Assembly: GCA_963580455.1 (NCBI GenBank)
Contig: OY756965.1
Coordinates: forward strand, 24,278,902 to 24,342,901
DNA length: 64,000 bases
Direction: 5' to 3'
From: Euonymus europaeus
Lineage: Eukaryota > Streptophyta > Magnoliopsida > Celastrales > Celastraceae
Below the pieces are notes generated by a model. The model was not told the origin of the DNA. It saw nothing but the letters and a program-made list of their open reading frames with translations, and did not search any database. The position numbers and the translations under genes were made by a program. This document shows, in pieces, positions 12,901 through 24,443 of this stretch; positions within the stretch are counted from its first letter, which is position 1, and each line of letters opens with the position of its first letter.

Positions 12901-15010
12901 AAATGCACAGAAAAACACAACTATGCTTCATGCAATATGTGCAGCCTGCATGATTACTCCTGCCATATGAAAAGGATGATGTCTTAGGAGTTAGGACACA
13001 GACACTCGTATAGGCATGCAAAGGTTATTGCTAGCATAGTTGAAGACTCTGCAGAAGTTGTTCCCCTTGTTAGTTTGGAAGCATAACATTATTTTCATGC
13101 CAATTTTCAATACTTAACATAATAGCCGCATTATGGTGAACCAATTACAAGTAAAAAGGTAAACAACCTCCTTGCACGAGGCTCCCGCAGTGGGCGGGGT
13201 TAAGTACATGCAAGGTGTACGCATTTCTTAACCTCACATAATATGTGAATACACTGTTTTTATGAATTGAACTTGTGACCTCTAAGTTGCACCTCTGCAA
13301 CTCTACCACTAGCTATATTGTTCATAAAATCTACATAAACAAGATACAAAGACGAAAAGCGAATGTTAGCCTAAGGCGCTAACAATGACTAAACGCTTAA
13401 GACACACATATTCACGAAATGCACATCAATGAACATGCCAAATCATATCATAAAACAAAATAACTTATGTGAACTTGAGTAGTACAGATATAGATTGGAT
13501 TTGTTGATAAACATACTTGGTGTATCACCAAGAAGGGCAGTGAATGGCTGCCAAAGGCCACGAGAATTTTCAGCTCTGGTTTGAATGGCACGTAACTTTG
13601 AGGCTGCAACCATTTTCATTGCCTTTGTAATTTTCTGAATGCTCTTCACACTCTTCATGCGGTTTCTAACTGCATAAGCAATAAACCAACAGAGCTTATC
13701 AACCACAAAGAAAGTTCACATTAACAAAAGGCTACAAGAGTAGAAACCAAACTAGGACAAAGACGAACAGATAAAAAATACCAATGATGCTTACCCACTT
13801 GAGTTGAGATAGAACGTACTCCAAGAGGGGCTTGCTCCCTGCTCATGCTAAGTTAGTGACTCAAAATTTTAGAAGGTTAAAGAAAATTTTGTTAAAAGTA
13901 CCGAGAGGGAGAAAAAAATTACAACTGAGTTGGTATTCAAATTGCACATACATATACTATAAAATTTGGAACAATAAACATAAATTAGTAAAATAAATTA
14001 TAAAATGAAATCAATGATTCAATTATCTGAATGTAATTTAATTCCCAAGCAGTAATTAAAAAGTGACATTATAACCAAATTTCCCAGCAGTTGTGAAAAT
14101 ATCAGGAAGGAGGGAAATATTAAGAGTTGTTAACATCACTCGTTGGCCAGACATACAAGTTTATCACATTATATGTTAGTTGACTTTACTGTGTTTTCCG
14201 ACTTCTGAGATACCTTAAACCCAAAGGAAAACATATAACATATTCACCATATCTGATCCAATCCTACTGGGTATACACCTCCAATAAAACATGTGAATAA
14301 GGTAAAGGTAATACCTAGAAGGCTAGAACATAGTTTGATTTTAGGCCGCATCAAATTCAAAGATAGATGCACAATTCTACATTTGAAGGCTGAAGCTAAC
14401 CCATGAATTTAAGGGACATTTCCAAGGAACTTCTTTGATTAATTCCATGCTTTATCTTCAGATTGCCCAGGTTTCATCCCTTTTTCTAGATTCACATGAT
14501 CACATCACAACCCACAAAATATTACTCATATTAAACTAAAGTTTTAAATGCCACCCGATGAACATATATTTTCAGCTTGGTTGACCAGTTTCTTTCAATT
14601 GAGGAAACAACAACAACAAAGTAAGACGGCAAAAAAACACTACGGACGCAAACATCTTTCACACATGATCGACTGTGTTCCAGAAAATTAGATAAATTAT
14701 TGCAACCTCGTATCAATCCAATTAATACTTCAAATAAGACAGGCGCGTTCAACGTAACTGAGCTGAAATCCCCATTCCCCCACCCAAAAAAATCAATTGT
14801 CTAGATCAATATTGGGAAGTACCAAATGAAGAATATAGATTGCAATGAAACTTGATACCCGTATACATAGATAGAGAGGAAGATCGCAGAGTTAAAGAGA
14901 ATGGGAAGATCGTACTCAGGAATGATAGAGGAGCGGGAAGCCATAATCGGACGAGAAAAGGTCAAGGGAGCAAAACGCCTCCCTTCGCGTCGGAGCGCAG
15001 CCATCGCCAT
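9629..15010 (-). CDS. ATP3: Mitochondrial ATP synthase gamma subunit
   Basis: Nine exons on the minus strand: 15010-14916, 13838-13795, 13669-13517, 11310-11197, 11104-10977, 10597-10475, 10383-10264, 10105-9984 and 9698-9629. The joined frame gives 322 aa. The order matches plant mitochondrial F1-gamma: a presequence ([16 protein letters not shown]), the N-terminal helix ([20 protein letters not shown]), the Rossmann-like middle with [12 protein letters not shown], and the C-terminal helix ([18 protein letters not shown], then [14 protein letters not shown]). Gamma is the rotating central stalk of F1 that couples the c-ring to catalysis in the matrix. The end is SALEG. Intron 3 is 2.2 kb and carries a LINE tail and a SINE. 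Intron 8 opens with a (CT)26 tract. Identity is certain at subunit level. Confidence 0.96.
9931..9982. repeat. (GA)26 microsatellite at an ATP3 splice donor
   Basis: Twenty-six uninterrupted GA units on the plus strand. The tract abuts the exon 8 donor: minus-strand reading is ...AACAG followed by GTCTCTCTCT. A short (GT) run lies at about 9909-9920. Confidence 0.97.
12340..12617 (+). mobile_element. Decayed LINE 3' end in ATP3 intron 3
   Basis: On the plus strand the frame near 12355 reads [13 protein letters not shown], matching the W-x-IW-x-E-(R/K)-N motif near the end of the zf-RVT region in plant non-LTR retrotransposons. About 220 bp further the sequence ends in an oligo-A run (12609-12616). 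It is antisense to the host gene. The 5' boundary and target-site duplication were not resolved. Confidence 0.45.
13155..13322 (-). mobile_element. Au-like SINE in ATP3 intron 3
   Basis: On the minus strand: an A-box-like tggtagagttgcagagg, a B-box-like ggtcacaagttcaattc, the continuation aaaaacagtg, then a conserved 3' block (cccactgcgggagcctcgtg) ending in a T-run. This order matches Au-type tRNA-derived SINEs of angiosperms. It is sense to the host gene. The target-site duplication was not resolved. Confidence 0.65.
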
Positions 15011-16492
15011 GTGTACTGGGTCGGTTCCTCGCGAAACCCTAATCGGACCAGGAAGCCCTTAATTTCGCCGATCGGGCGGTTTGGGTGCTTTCAGAGTTTC
15101 AGTAGCTGATTTATGCCAAAGTGGACGCCACTGCCACTATAAGGTGGCTCCAGGAGTGAACGAAACGGTGCCGCTTGGTATTTCTGTTTACTTTTTTCCC
15201 CACTAATTGGTGCACTATTTTTAGGGGTGGCAAAATTCTGACTCACTCGGATAATCAAATTCGGCCGATCCTAATTAAATTAAGTTTTGACCTAAGTTAT
15301 ATTTTCTATCTCGTGAATCATTAGTTGAGACCGCATATCTATGTAGTTTCATAACGGTTCTCACCATTTGAATTATTTAACACTATCGGCCATGACTTAG
15401 ATGTACTAATTTCAATAAAATTGAACGTTTTCTCAAATCGCTAATTAAATCGTTAAAGTTTTACCCATGTTGATTATATGAAAAACACACTTATTGCATT
15501 CATAATGTCTTTATTTTCTTACTGAAAAGTGAAAGAAAATATTCGTCGTGCATTTTTGTTGAATATAATATAATTTAGGTAGAGACGAAATCTACCCCAT
15601 ATTTTCTCCATGCCATCCAAAAACGTAAAAAAATCATATTTTGTAAAATACCTCACCTGCCAAATGTTTTTCATTCATTTTTGCCATTTTTTATCCTCTT
15701 CCTCCCCATTAAATTTATCTTCTTCGTTATCCACCACAAAATCATATGCACTCTCCCCAAAAATAGCCACTAATTAATGGTGCGAAAATAAATTATTCAT
15801 TGATATGAACTATGTACTTGTGGTTTCAATGACAGGGATCTTATTTGGGTTCATGATTGACCTAATCCCTCAAAAGCATCCCATCCTAAACTTGAAGGCA
15901 CAGCCATTGAGCTCTCTGAGTTCACAAATGTCTGTCTTCAACTATTTAGCTCTCCAACTAAAAGGCACAATCGTTGACATTTTGTCGCTTCTTTCCCATA
16001 AACCAAACCGGGGCAAAGATATTGAGAGAGAAAAATAGTAAGAGCAATTATCTTGGAGGCGAAAATCCTTGAAAGCATCACCTCTGAAGGTCTTTACATG
16101 ATCAATCAATGCTTGTGACACCAAGAAGCTCACCTCCGCTTGTGTTTGATCGATTGCTTTGATTGATTTAGTTTTCAAAAAAATTCATAAGACTACTTCG
16201 AATCCACGGAAAGAAGTCTATGGCCAGTCAACCGATGACGAGCATTGAAGTTTTCAAAATTTATTATTGGATGTCAAGCTTTGGAGGTGATCCAAGTGGA
16301 GGAGACTGTAATTAAAGATGCAAAGTGGTGCTCTCAAAGTATTTGATTATAATGTATGAGAGAAGAAGATTTTGAGTATTTTTGATTTGCTCAAAGTAAA
16401 TTTTGTATTCGTTACCTTATTTATATGCGAATGAAATTCCACTTTATCGATAAATTTGGTCCATTTTATTTGAGCGGTGGTAAATTTTCCAT

Positions 16493-16524
<32 letters not shown>

Positions 16525-16826
16525 AAATGCAAAACAAATCTTGAATATTCTGAAATTTATATGGACTAAAAAATATACGATTTTTTTCATGAAAATATAT
16601 ACAAATAATTTCTTTTAAAACCATCTGGATCCCGATCCCAACCTTTGAACTGCATCACACCTTGCTGTAGCTGCGACTAAGAAAGTCAGCAAGTGAACCG
16701 TGCGGAGTTCTTTGCCACCATCAGAACATCGAATTGAGGCCGCCACCACCACCACCCACCAGGAACTCCTACAGAACCAAAACCTGCAAAGCTTTTCACC
16801 CTGGAACCGACAATTTTGGAATACAA
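15011..16826. other. Divergent intergenic region, ATP3 / presenilin
   Basis: The ATP3 promoter side lies at 15011 to about 15200, where the sequence is more GC-rich near the start codon. The rest is AT-rich. A minus-strand frame at 15942-16178 reads like a single orphan exon (SQALIDHVKTFRGDAFKDF) but has no partners. A (TA)n run lies at about 16493-16519. The presenilin 5' UTR lies just before 16827. Confidence 0.5.
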
Positions 16827-18131
16827 ATGGCGCAAAACCAGAGATCCAAGAGCATCATTAATTCTCTTGGCGAAGAAATAATAAGAATCATAGCACCGGT
16901 CTCAATCTGTATGTTCATGGTGGTTCTTATGGTATGCGTTCTCAACACGGACTCTTCTGATCCAGCTTCATCATCAGTGCCCACAATAGCCACTATAGCC
17001 TATACTGAGGCTGGCAGTGACTCCTGGGGGGACAAATTCGAAGGTGCTCTTTTGAACTCGCTTGTGTTTGTGGCTGTTATCACCCTTGCTACCTTCCTTA
17101 TGGTGCTTCTATTTTACTTCAGATGCACTAGGTTTTTGAAGTTCTACATGGGTTTCTCCGCTTTTACTGTTCTAGGATTTATGGGTGGGGAAATTGTGCT
17201 ATTTATGCTCGAAGATTTTAGGATACCAATAGACTGTATCACTTTTTTGGTTGTATTGTTCAATTTCGCTGCTGTGGGTGTTTTGGCAGTATTCATGACC
17301 AAAATGGCAATATTTGTGACTCAGAGCTATTTGGTTGTTATTGGGGTTCTGGTAGCTTATTGGTTTACTCTCTTACCTGAATGGACTACTTGGGTGCTTT
17401 TGGTTGCCTTGGCATTATATGATCTTGCTGCAGTTTTGTTGCCTGTTGGGCCATTAAGGCTTTTGGTAGAGCTTGCGATATCAAGGGATGAAGAAATCCC
17501 TGCATTAGTTTTTGAAGCTCGGCCTGTGGTGGTTGAGGAATCGGGTCCAGGCGGCCCTGCAACTCAAAGGAGGGTGTGGAGAGAAAGGAGAAATATTGGG
17601 CAGAATTCGTCTGGAAATGCGAGTTCTGGGTCTAACTCCACTCCAAATGTCGATACCCGTCCTGCACCAGGTTCAAATTTTGCTCCTGGTTCAGTTTTAT
17701 CAGTTAGCGGTGATAATAATAACAGTACAAGGTTCGTTAGTACTGAAGACACTGAACTCTCTGAATCGTTGATTGATCATAGGATTAATTTGCAATCAAA
17801 TGTCCTGGAAGATGCCATGTCTAGCGAGAGTTTGTCACTAGAGCGTATTGGTTTGGGATCAGCGGGCGCTATCAAACTGGGGCTAGGTGACTTTATCTTT
17901 TACAGTGTATTAGTTGGCAGGGCAGCTATGTATGATCTTATGACAGTTTATGCTTGCTATCTTGCTATTATAGCTGGTTTGGGAATTACATTGCTGCTGT
18001 TGGCACTCTATGAAAAAGCATTGCCTGCTCTTCCTGTTTCAATTTCTCTAGGCGTGTTGTTCTATTTCCTGACTCGCCTCCTGCTTGAAGTTTTTGTTGT
18101 ACAATGTTCTTTGAACCTGCTGATGTTTTAG
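16827..18131 (+). CDS. Presenilin-like aspartyl protease (plant PS)
   Basis: Single exon, 434 aa. The start is the ATG at 16827 (MAQNQRSKS); the open frame extends 31 codons upstream but has no ATG there. Multiple hydrophobic helices carry the paired catalytic aspartates of presenilin: Asp199 in the YD motif (ALYDLAAVL) and Asp355 in the GxGD motif (LGLGDFIFY). The PALP motif is at about residues 400-403. Between the catalytic helices is a long hydrophilic Ser/Asn-rich loop, the usual site of endoproteolysis in animals. Presenilin is the catalytic core of gamma-secretase, an intramembrane protease of endomembranes; plants keep homologues of all subunits, with roles less well defined. An intronless structure is usual for plant presenilin genes. 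Confidence 0.95.
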   Translation: MAQNQRSKSIINSLGEEIIRIIAPVSICMFMVVLMVCVLNTDSSDPASSSVPTIATIAYTEAGSDSWGDKFEGALLNSLVFVAVITLATFLMVLLFYFRCTRFLKFYMGFSAFTVLGFMGGEIVLFMLEDFRIPIDCITFLVVLFNFAAVGVLAVFMTKMAIFVTQSYLVVIGVLVAYWFTLLPEWTTWVLLVALALYDLAAVLLPVGPLRLLVELAISRDEEIPALVFEARPVVVEESGPGGPATQRRVWRERRNIGQNSSGNASSGSNSTPNVDTRPAPGSNFAPGSVLSVSGDNNNSTRFVSTEDTELSESLIDHRINLQSNVLEDAMSSESLSLERIGLGSAGAIKLGLGDFIFYSVLVGRAAMYDLMTVYACYLAIIAGLGITLLLLALYEKALPALPVSISLGVLFYFLTRLLLEVFVVQCSLNLLMF

Positions 18132-19569
18132 AAATAAAATTTGCTATTGTGTTTGGTGCTTAATTACTGAAGTAGATGGCAAATGCATTACTATAATTGT
18201 AGTACGCTTTCTTTTCAACGGGTGGCATTGAAGTGGCCAAGCGTGTTTGGTTTTTTATGGAAACATGAAAATAAGTGAATCAGTTGCAGAGAAATGAAGA
18301 CAATTGAGCATAAAGAATAGAATGAAGTCCTGAGCGTGTTGTTAGAAGCTGAACTGGTTATGGGCAAGCTTTAACTGACAGTTATAACACAATAGAAAAG
18401 TCGGCTTCGAGATGTTTTGGTGTTGGGACTTTTGATATTTTAGAATGAAACTGTATTGAGGCAAGAATTGAGGCATTTTTGGTAAAAGTGGGAAAATGTA
18501 GGAAGCAATTCTTGTCTAGCACAGGGAGTTCTTGTTATGAAATTATTTAAAGGATGTAATGGAGATCTTAAATTGTCTTGGAACAGATCAGGGTTTTCTG
18601 AGAAACAAGAAGGATGTTTATTCATGAAGTTTGTAGTCAACTTTAATGAAAAATTTTATTCCTTCTATCTTTCAATTGTTCTCTTTATTGTGGTGAAATG
18701 TCACTCTTCTGTGCTTAGGAACGAAAAATATTTTAGCCTTCCTGCTTGTTGGCAGTCAGATACATTGGATGCTCCAACAAAAGAGGTAAAACTTGTAAGT
18801 AGATGGAATATTTTTTTACAATACTGAGCTTCAGCTGCATGCTACAAGTTAACAACCTCCTCCTTCTTAATTGCAAATAAATACTTTATAGGGAACAAGG
18901 GGGTGTTTCCTTGGTACATCAAATTGTTGAAGGCAAGGATCCCTATTATAAGTATAAGCTTAATATTGCGTATGGGGTTTGGGTTTTGCGATAAATGACA
19001 TAAGAGTATATTGGGTAGAGACGTATACTTGGTTCTTTAAAATTTGGCTGAGAACACACTTTCGTTTGGATGAATATTCTATTTATTTGCTGTGGGTTCT
19101 CTTCAGAAGATGACACATATGAGTTGATTCCTATTTATGCTTAGTTGTCTGCAATTTGTTGAGAATTGTCTCTAGAACATCTTATTGTGCCCTTTGCCTA
19201 ATACAGTTTTTTTATTTTGTAGGAAGAACAAACCCAATTGTAAAAATAAATGTCATGAAAATGGAAAAAAGCTTGGATGAATTAATGTTGACTAGGATGA
19301 GAAAGAGGTCAAAATTGCTTGTACAGGAATGGTATAAAATTTTTCATTGGCATTGGGTCTGAAAGGCTGTTCAGAAAGAGTGATTTTTTATTTGGGTTTC
19401 ATTGTTTACAGAAGAGAACAAGAGAATTTATAACCTTTACATAGCAATATGTTGTCCTTCTTCTCCTCCTAATCCGTTAATGAAGGTGTTAAGGCTAATT
19501 CTGAATGGCAATTTAGCTTTCTGGTCCAAGTATCTTTATTACAACAAAGAAAATATGGCCTAATGATAT
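18132..19569. other. Spacer between convergent presenilin and DUF1118 genes
   Basis: 3' UTRs and T-rich sequence. Short open frames at 18537 and 19156 show no recognisable protein. Confidence 0.5.
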
Positions 19570-20151
19570 TCAGTTTGAGTTTTGCAAGTTGGAAACAAAA
19601 TTTGATGCAGCAAAGGCAGCTGATCCACTAAGCACAGATAGCAGAGCAACAACAACCTGCAATGCCACCTCCCAAGGATAATCCTCAGGTACAAGATAAA
19701 CAAAAGAAGGACCCAAAAGCAGTAATCCCAAGCTCAGACTCAACAAAGCCCCTGGAGTTCCAGGATCAGTAGCAGCAGAAAGGACTCCCAATTCTTCTGC
19801 TTTTGAGAGAACTCCCAGTTTTTCTATTGTTGACAGAGAGAGCCCAAACTTCTCAGCTGCTGATAGCAAACCAGCCTTCTCTGCTTTGCTTAATAGCTTC
19901 AGTTCCTCCACCCTTGTAAGTAGCTTTATTGGCTGTGTTGTTCCTGTAACAGTTGAGTTCTGCAAATAATTCATTGCAGAATCTGTCATTCCAGATGATA
20001 AGTAATTACATACTTAAAAAAATCATGATGGGTAGCAGAAACTGACCTTTTTAGAGCCAACAGTTGCTTTAACAGATGGTATGGGTTTCTGGGTAGCCAT
20101 GGAATGAACCATAAGGGGTCGTCTGCTGCTACAGAGTACTGTGACCTGCAT
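19570..20151 (-). CDS. Chloroplast membrane protein, DUF1118 / RIQ1-RIQ2 type
   Basis: Two exons on the minus strand, 20151-20047 and 19959-19570, joined in phase 0 with a GT-AG intron; 164 aa. The N-terminus ([18 protein letters not shown]) is Ser/Arg-rich like a transit peptide. The middle has short helical repeats ([19 protein letters not shown], then [17 protein letters not shown]). Two membrane spans follow ([19 protein letters not shown] and [18 protein letters not shown]). From memory this matches DUF1118 proteins, including RIQ1 and RIQ2, grana thylakoid proteins that affect LHCII organisation and non-photochemical quenching. The family match is good; the RIQ1/RIQ2 assignment is inference. 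The start is the first ATG of exon 1; internal Met14 and Met18 could also serve. Confidence 0.85.
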
Positions 20152-21265
20152 AATCTCTTCTTTAATGGCTTTCACTGTACAGCTATGGTTGATGGTTGCA
20201 GGAGGTGATGCCTTTTCTCAAATGAATGGTGGATGCAAGAGGAGGATCATGTTTGGATTTTCCAGGTGTCAATAAACGTTTGGCTGCCCTGGTAAATGTG
20301 TTCTTTGAAGATTAAAGACTGTGGGCCTGAAATTTATAAATGCTTATTATGTGCTGTGCCTGCTTGGCTGGAGCCTGGAGGATATTATGGGCTCTCTCTT
20401 TTATTAGAACTGTCCCACTCCCACCTCGGTTCAGAGCTCTAACATTTGGGCTTGGACTAGTGGCTCATCTCCTTTTGACCCAAATATTAGTAAGAACTGA
20501 TTACCAGAAGTCCACAGCCATGCAAAGTACTTGTTCATATTTTTACTGACGACAAATATATAACAAAACTTTGGCAACAACGAATTTCAATATCAGCAGC
20601 AAGGATAAGAAAAATGACATGATGTAAAAGAAGATGAAAGGCTGTAGTTTTTTTTTTTCCCTCTTTAGAGTTTTCTTCTCCATAAATTCAGAGTTCAATT
20701 CCTTAAGGAAAGGGACAGAAGGTCATACTGTCGTAGTAAAGATGCAAGATATTCAGATACCTTCAAGTCCTGATACAGCTTATAAACCCTTTATTGCAAC
20801 AAGCCTGACTTGCTGAATGAACAAATCAGGTGGAATTTATAAGAATTAAGTTCAGAAATATCATTCTAACTTCAGAGACAGCTGAAGAACAAAAATTACA
20901 CTGTTTGCTTAAGATAAATGTCATCTAGGATGAATTTCAGAAATTTCCAAACAAACAGTAATTGAAGGGAGAAAGAAAGAAAGGTAAAAAAAACTCATAT
21001 ATGGATTGCCCTTTGCATCGAAGCTGGTTTGCTAAATGAGCTTCAGAAAATATTAATTTCCCATTTACTGAGATTCTAGCTAAGAACAATGAAATCTTTT
21101 CTGCCGAACATTAGTGTTTTCATGACTCCATGGCCAACGAACATACAAAGCAAGATAACTGAATCAGTCAGCTCTTCACATTCATGCACTTTAGAAAAAC
21201 AAAATCAAAGACAACAAAGCTGAGAAAAGTTGCTTTTTTTCCCTCTCTTGGAAGTGCTTGATGCT
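20152..21265. other. Promoter side of DUF1118 gene and spacer
   Basis: Directly upstream of the DUF1118 gene are gtgggcctg (near 20320) and tttgggctt (near 20447), resembling site II elements. The remainder is 3' flank of the F-box gene. No coding region was recognised. Confidence 0.45.
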
Positions 21266-22423
21266 CTAGAGATGCCTAATCCGCTCAAAACCTTCTTCCT
21301 CCCTTCTACCAAAGATTGGAACAAGACTCTCCACAAAGTTGACAACTTGCAATGTAGATTTTTCCCCACGGAATTGAAGATTCTTCAGCTGTTGAGTGTT
21401 GGGGTCATAAACTAACAGCTGCCCTTCCCCATCTTCCAAAAACAATTCACCATTTTTCCATAACCCTAAAGCCCTCTCAACTCCCAGAATAGGTCCTATA
21501 CGCGCTTGCTTGTACCAAGATTCCTTCAATCCATGTTCACCCATCACCCATATATCAAACCATTTCTCCAGACCCTCCTCGGGGTAACTAATAATTGCAA
21601 ACAATCCATTAAAGATGGACAAATTTATACCTTGTTCAATCGATTTAATGGTATCATCTCCTATATCCACAGCTTCATACTCATCATCTGCAAAGTCATA
21701 GGAGACCAACACACTGACATCCCAACTAGCCCACCAATAATATTTTCCATTGTTATACAGATGAAAACATGGACATTGACCAAGCATAACAAAATCATCA
21801 GAGAATAGTGTCCAAGAATTATCTTTTAGGGAGTACATCTCAACTTCATGGATTTGTAGGGATTCGTCAAATACATCTTCGCCCAAGTGATTAATGACAA
21901 ATCTTGTTACCTTGTAATCGTCAGTTTTTCGATCATATCCAAATCCAAGGTTGTCCATAGAGAATGACAATGCATCAGGTGGCCCCTCGACTGTGGACAA
22001 AGGCAGAGGCTTGAATTCTCTGGTGGCCGGATTCCAGAGAGCAATCATATCACGATCATCATGAACACAGAGTACGCCATTACACGGACCCAAAACTACA
22101 GGGTCATTCTGGAACTTCTTGATGAACGGAATATAAACGGTTTCTGTCAGACTAAGCGACTCTTCACCACTATCGCTGAAAGCAGAAGAGAAGAAGGAGA
22201 ACCGTACGTCCTTTCCAGAACCATGCTTGACAAGTATATCGACATTTCTTTCGCTTGCCTTGACATGGTGTTCAGAGATAAATTCTGGGTTACCGAAAAG
22301 ATCACACCATGGCTTGCAGACTGAACTAAATCTCATCAATGATTTCACAGGGAGTCTTCTGAGAATGTCCCTCACAAGTTCTTCCGGTATATATTTGGTC
22401 TTCTCCTTCTTCTTGGTATCCAT
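21266..22423 (-). CDS. F-box protein with F-box-associated interaction domain (CPR1/CPR30-like)
   Basis: Single exon, 385 aa. The F-box is at about residues 10-50 (YIPEELVRDILRRLPVKSLM, then CKPWCDLF). An FBA-type beta-propeller-like region follows with the usual family markers: GPCNGVLCV, ALWNPATREFKPLP, LGFGYDRKTDDYKV and a late GLWKNGELFL. Such proteins are substrate receptors of SCF ubiquitin ligases, with the F-box binding SKP1/ASK and the C-terminal domain choosing the target. The target cannot be read from sequence. This is a very large, fast-evolving plant family, and the CPR1/CPR30 label means only that the architecture matches. The start is the ATG just before the F-box. Confidence 0.92.
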   Translation of the reverse strand: MDTKKKEKTKYIPEELVRDILRRLPVKSLMRFSSVCKPWCDLFGNPEFISEHHVKASERNVDILVKHGSGKDVRFSFFSSAFSDSGEESLSLTETVYIPFIKKFQNDPVVLGPCNGVLCVHDDRDMIALWNPATREFKPLPLSTVEGPPDALSFSMDNLGFGYDRKTDDYKVTRFVINHLGEDVFDESLQIHEVEMYSLKDNSWTLFSDDFVMLGQCPCFHLYNNGKYYWWASWDVSVLVSYDFADDEYEAVDIGDDTIKSIEQGINLSIFNGLFAIISYPEEGLEKWFDIWVMGEHGLKESWYKQARIGPILGVERALGLWKNGELFLEDGEGQLLVYDPNTQQLKNLQFRGEKSTLQVVNFVESLVPIFGRREEEGFERIRHL

Positions 22424-22685
22424 GAGAGCAGCTTTTTTTGTAGATTTCTTTAGCTTTCTTGAAGGCTAGAGTTCGAAATAAAATTCGGGTTTTTGTAGAC
22501 TAAAATTAACTGAGCTTCATATCGGGCGTTTTTTTCTGTTTTTTTTTTCCTCATTGTATTTTGGGTAATAAGGAAATGACCCCTTAGGCCCTCCATATTA
22601 TATAATACAAGGGACACAATTTATCATTAAACTTCAAATATAGCACAACAAGAAACCAGATATTACAATATTGTCTTGTAAAATC

Positions 22686-24301
22686 TTATGCTAGTAGGCG
22701 GTAGGAGGACGGCACGGCAAGCAAGTGATTGGTTCTTGGCAAGGAGAGACCAAAAGTTTCACTCATATCCAGTTCACTACACAACAGGCCATTAGGAAGC
22801 TTCCAGTCAAAGCAATGCACAAGTTGTGCCACAATTAGTCTATTAGTGGCCAAACCCAAGTTCATTCCTGGGCACCCTCTTCGACCTGAACCGAACGGTA
22901 TAAGCTGAAGATCATTTCCTCCTAGTTCAATGTTGATATCTATGAACCTCTCAGGCAAGAACTCATCAACATTACTCATCCACGAATTAGGATCTCTACC
23001 AATTGCCCAAGAATTCACCAGGATTCGCGATTTCTTGGGTATGTGATAACCGTTGATTGTAATGTCCACGATTGATTCCCGCGGAATTAAAAATGGCGCG
23101 ACCGGATGTAGCCTAAATGTTTCCTTTATAACCATGTTTAGGTAATCTAATTTACTCAAATCGGCCTCCTCGACCTTTCTGCTCATTCCAACGACGTTTT
23201 CTAACTCATTTTGGAGTTTTTTCAGTACTTGTGGATGCCTAAATAGCTCTGAGAATGTCCATAGAATTGACGTTGCTGTAGTTTCATAGCCTCCTAAGAT
23301 CATATCCAAAATGATAGCTTTGATATTGGTTCGATCAACCGTGTATGTCGCCGGGCCCGAATTAGCACCCGTTGGTTGATCCATTATTGAAAGCAACACA
23401 TCGATGAAATCCTTATGATCTTGTGTTTGATTTAGTTTTGCGTTCTTCTCATGCTCTTCTAGCATTTTCTCTATGAATTCGTCCATCGTCTTGCCATAAG
23501 CCTTCATACGCCGTTTCAATCCCTGAATAAAAAACGTCATACATCAACATAAAACCGTGAGGGAGGGTAGTAACGCTCTAGAGATATCCTGGAGCCGATA
23601 AAGTGCAGGAAACATATAAGAATTGATACCTGCAGGTCAAATGGTTCTAGGAAGGGCAAATAATCTGATAAATTGAAAGTTCCAGCCAAATGTGATGCCT
23701 CTGCAACTAATGATTTGATATCAAATTTATCGTCATTGTTCCTCCCAAAAACCATCTTAAACGCGGAGTTCTCGATCAACTCTCCGATCTTTTGACTCAA
23801 ATCTACAGCCTCCCCAGCCACGACGGATTCCTTAATCAGCTCAACGAGAAATCCAAGCTCTTTCATCCTCAATGGTGCCATGGATTCAACTTTCAATGTA
23901 CTTAGCAGCTCCGTGGTACACAGTTTCCTAACATTGCGCCAGTACGGACCGTACTCCGCGAACGCCACGCCCGTATTGTTATACGACATGAAGAACGAAG
24001 CTTGGGTTCTAGGCCGGCTAGCGAAAACGGCGTCGTAAGTCTTGAGGAATAGCTCTGCCGCATCAGAGGACGATACGATAATGGTTGGCACAGACCCTAG
24101 CCTTATTGACATAATTGATCCATATTTTTTGGCTAATTTGGCCAGGGTTCGGTGTGGGAGGGCGCCTAACAAATGTAGGTTCCCGATCACCGGCAAGGGC
24201 CGAGGACCGGGAGGGAGTTTCCGGTGTTTGGATTGGGAAAATAGAGAGAACCATAGAAATGCAAGAAGAAGCAAGAGGATAACAAAAATTGGAGAAGACA
24301 T
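22686..24301 (-). CDS. Cytochrome P450, CYP71 clan, probably CYP736A
   Basis: Two exons on the minus strand, 24301-23630 and 23522-22686, joined in phase 0; 502 aa, the usual length. An N-terminal membrane anchor (FVILLLLLAFLWFSLF) is followed by the proline hinge KLPPGPRPLPVIGNLH. The I-helix oxygen-binding motif is GGYETT, the K-helix ExxR is KETFR, the PERF motif is intact, and the haem-binding loop is PFGSGRRGCPG with Cys441 as ligand. All landmarks are present, so the enzyme should be active in the ER membrane with P450 reductase. The N-terminal half resembles CYP736A; CYP736A and related members act in specialised metabolism, and the substrate is unknown. A TATA-like sequence lies near 24376-24388, and a LINE has inserted beyond it. 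Confidence 0.93.
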
Positions 24302-24375
24302 CTTTTTGGATTCTGCAACTCTGGATAGCGTAGTTTAATATTGAGATGATAATGTTGGAGAGACAAGTGGATACA

Positions 24376-24388
24376 TATAAATATATAA
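24376..24388 (-). promoter_or_regulatory. TATA-like element of the P450 gene
   Basis: On the minus strand the sequence reads tatatatttata about 75-87 bp before the P450 ATG, a plausible TATA-box distance given a short 5' UTR. It is the only strong TATA candidate between the gene and the inserted LINE. Confidence 0.5.
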
Positions 24389-24443
24389 TGGTCAGATCCA
24401 GAGTAAGTCAATGCAAGAGCTTTCAGGTCAATTGAGGTGTGCT

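Noticed and set aside
15942..16178. Orphan minus-strand frame with SQALIDHVKTFRGDAFKDF
   Set aside because: Looks like a single exon of a real protein, but no neighbouring exons or clean splice sites were found; possible relic only.
16734..16826. Upstream extension of the presenilin frame
   Set aside because: The extension begins with TTG, is Pro/Thr-rich and has no ATG; the family start MAQNQ is at 16827.
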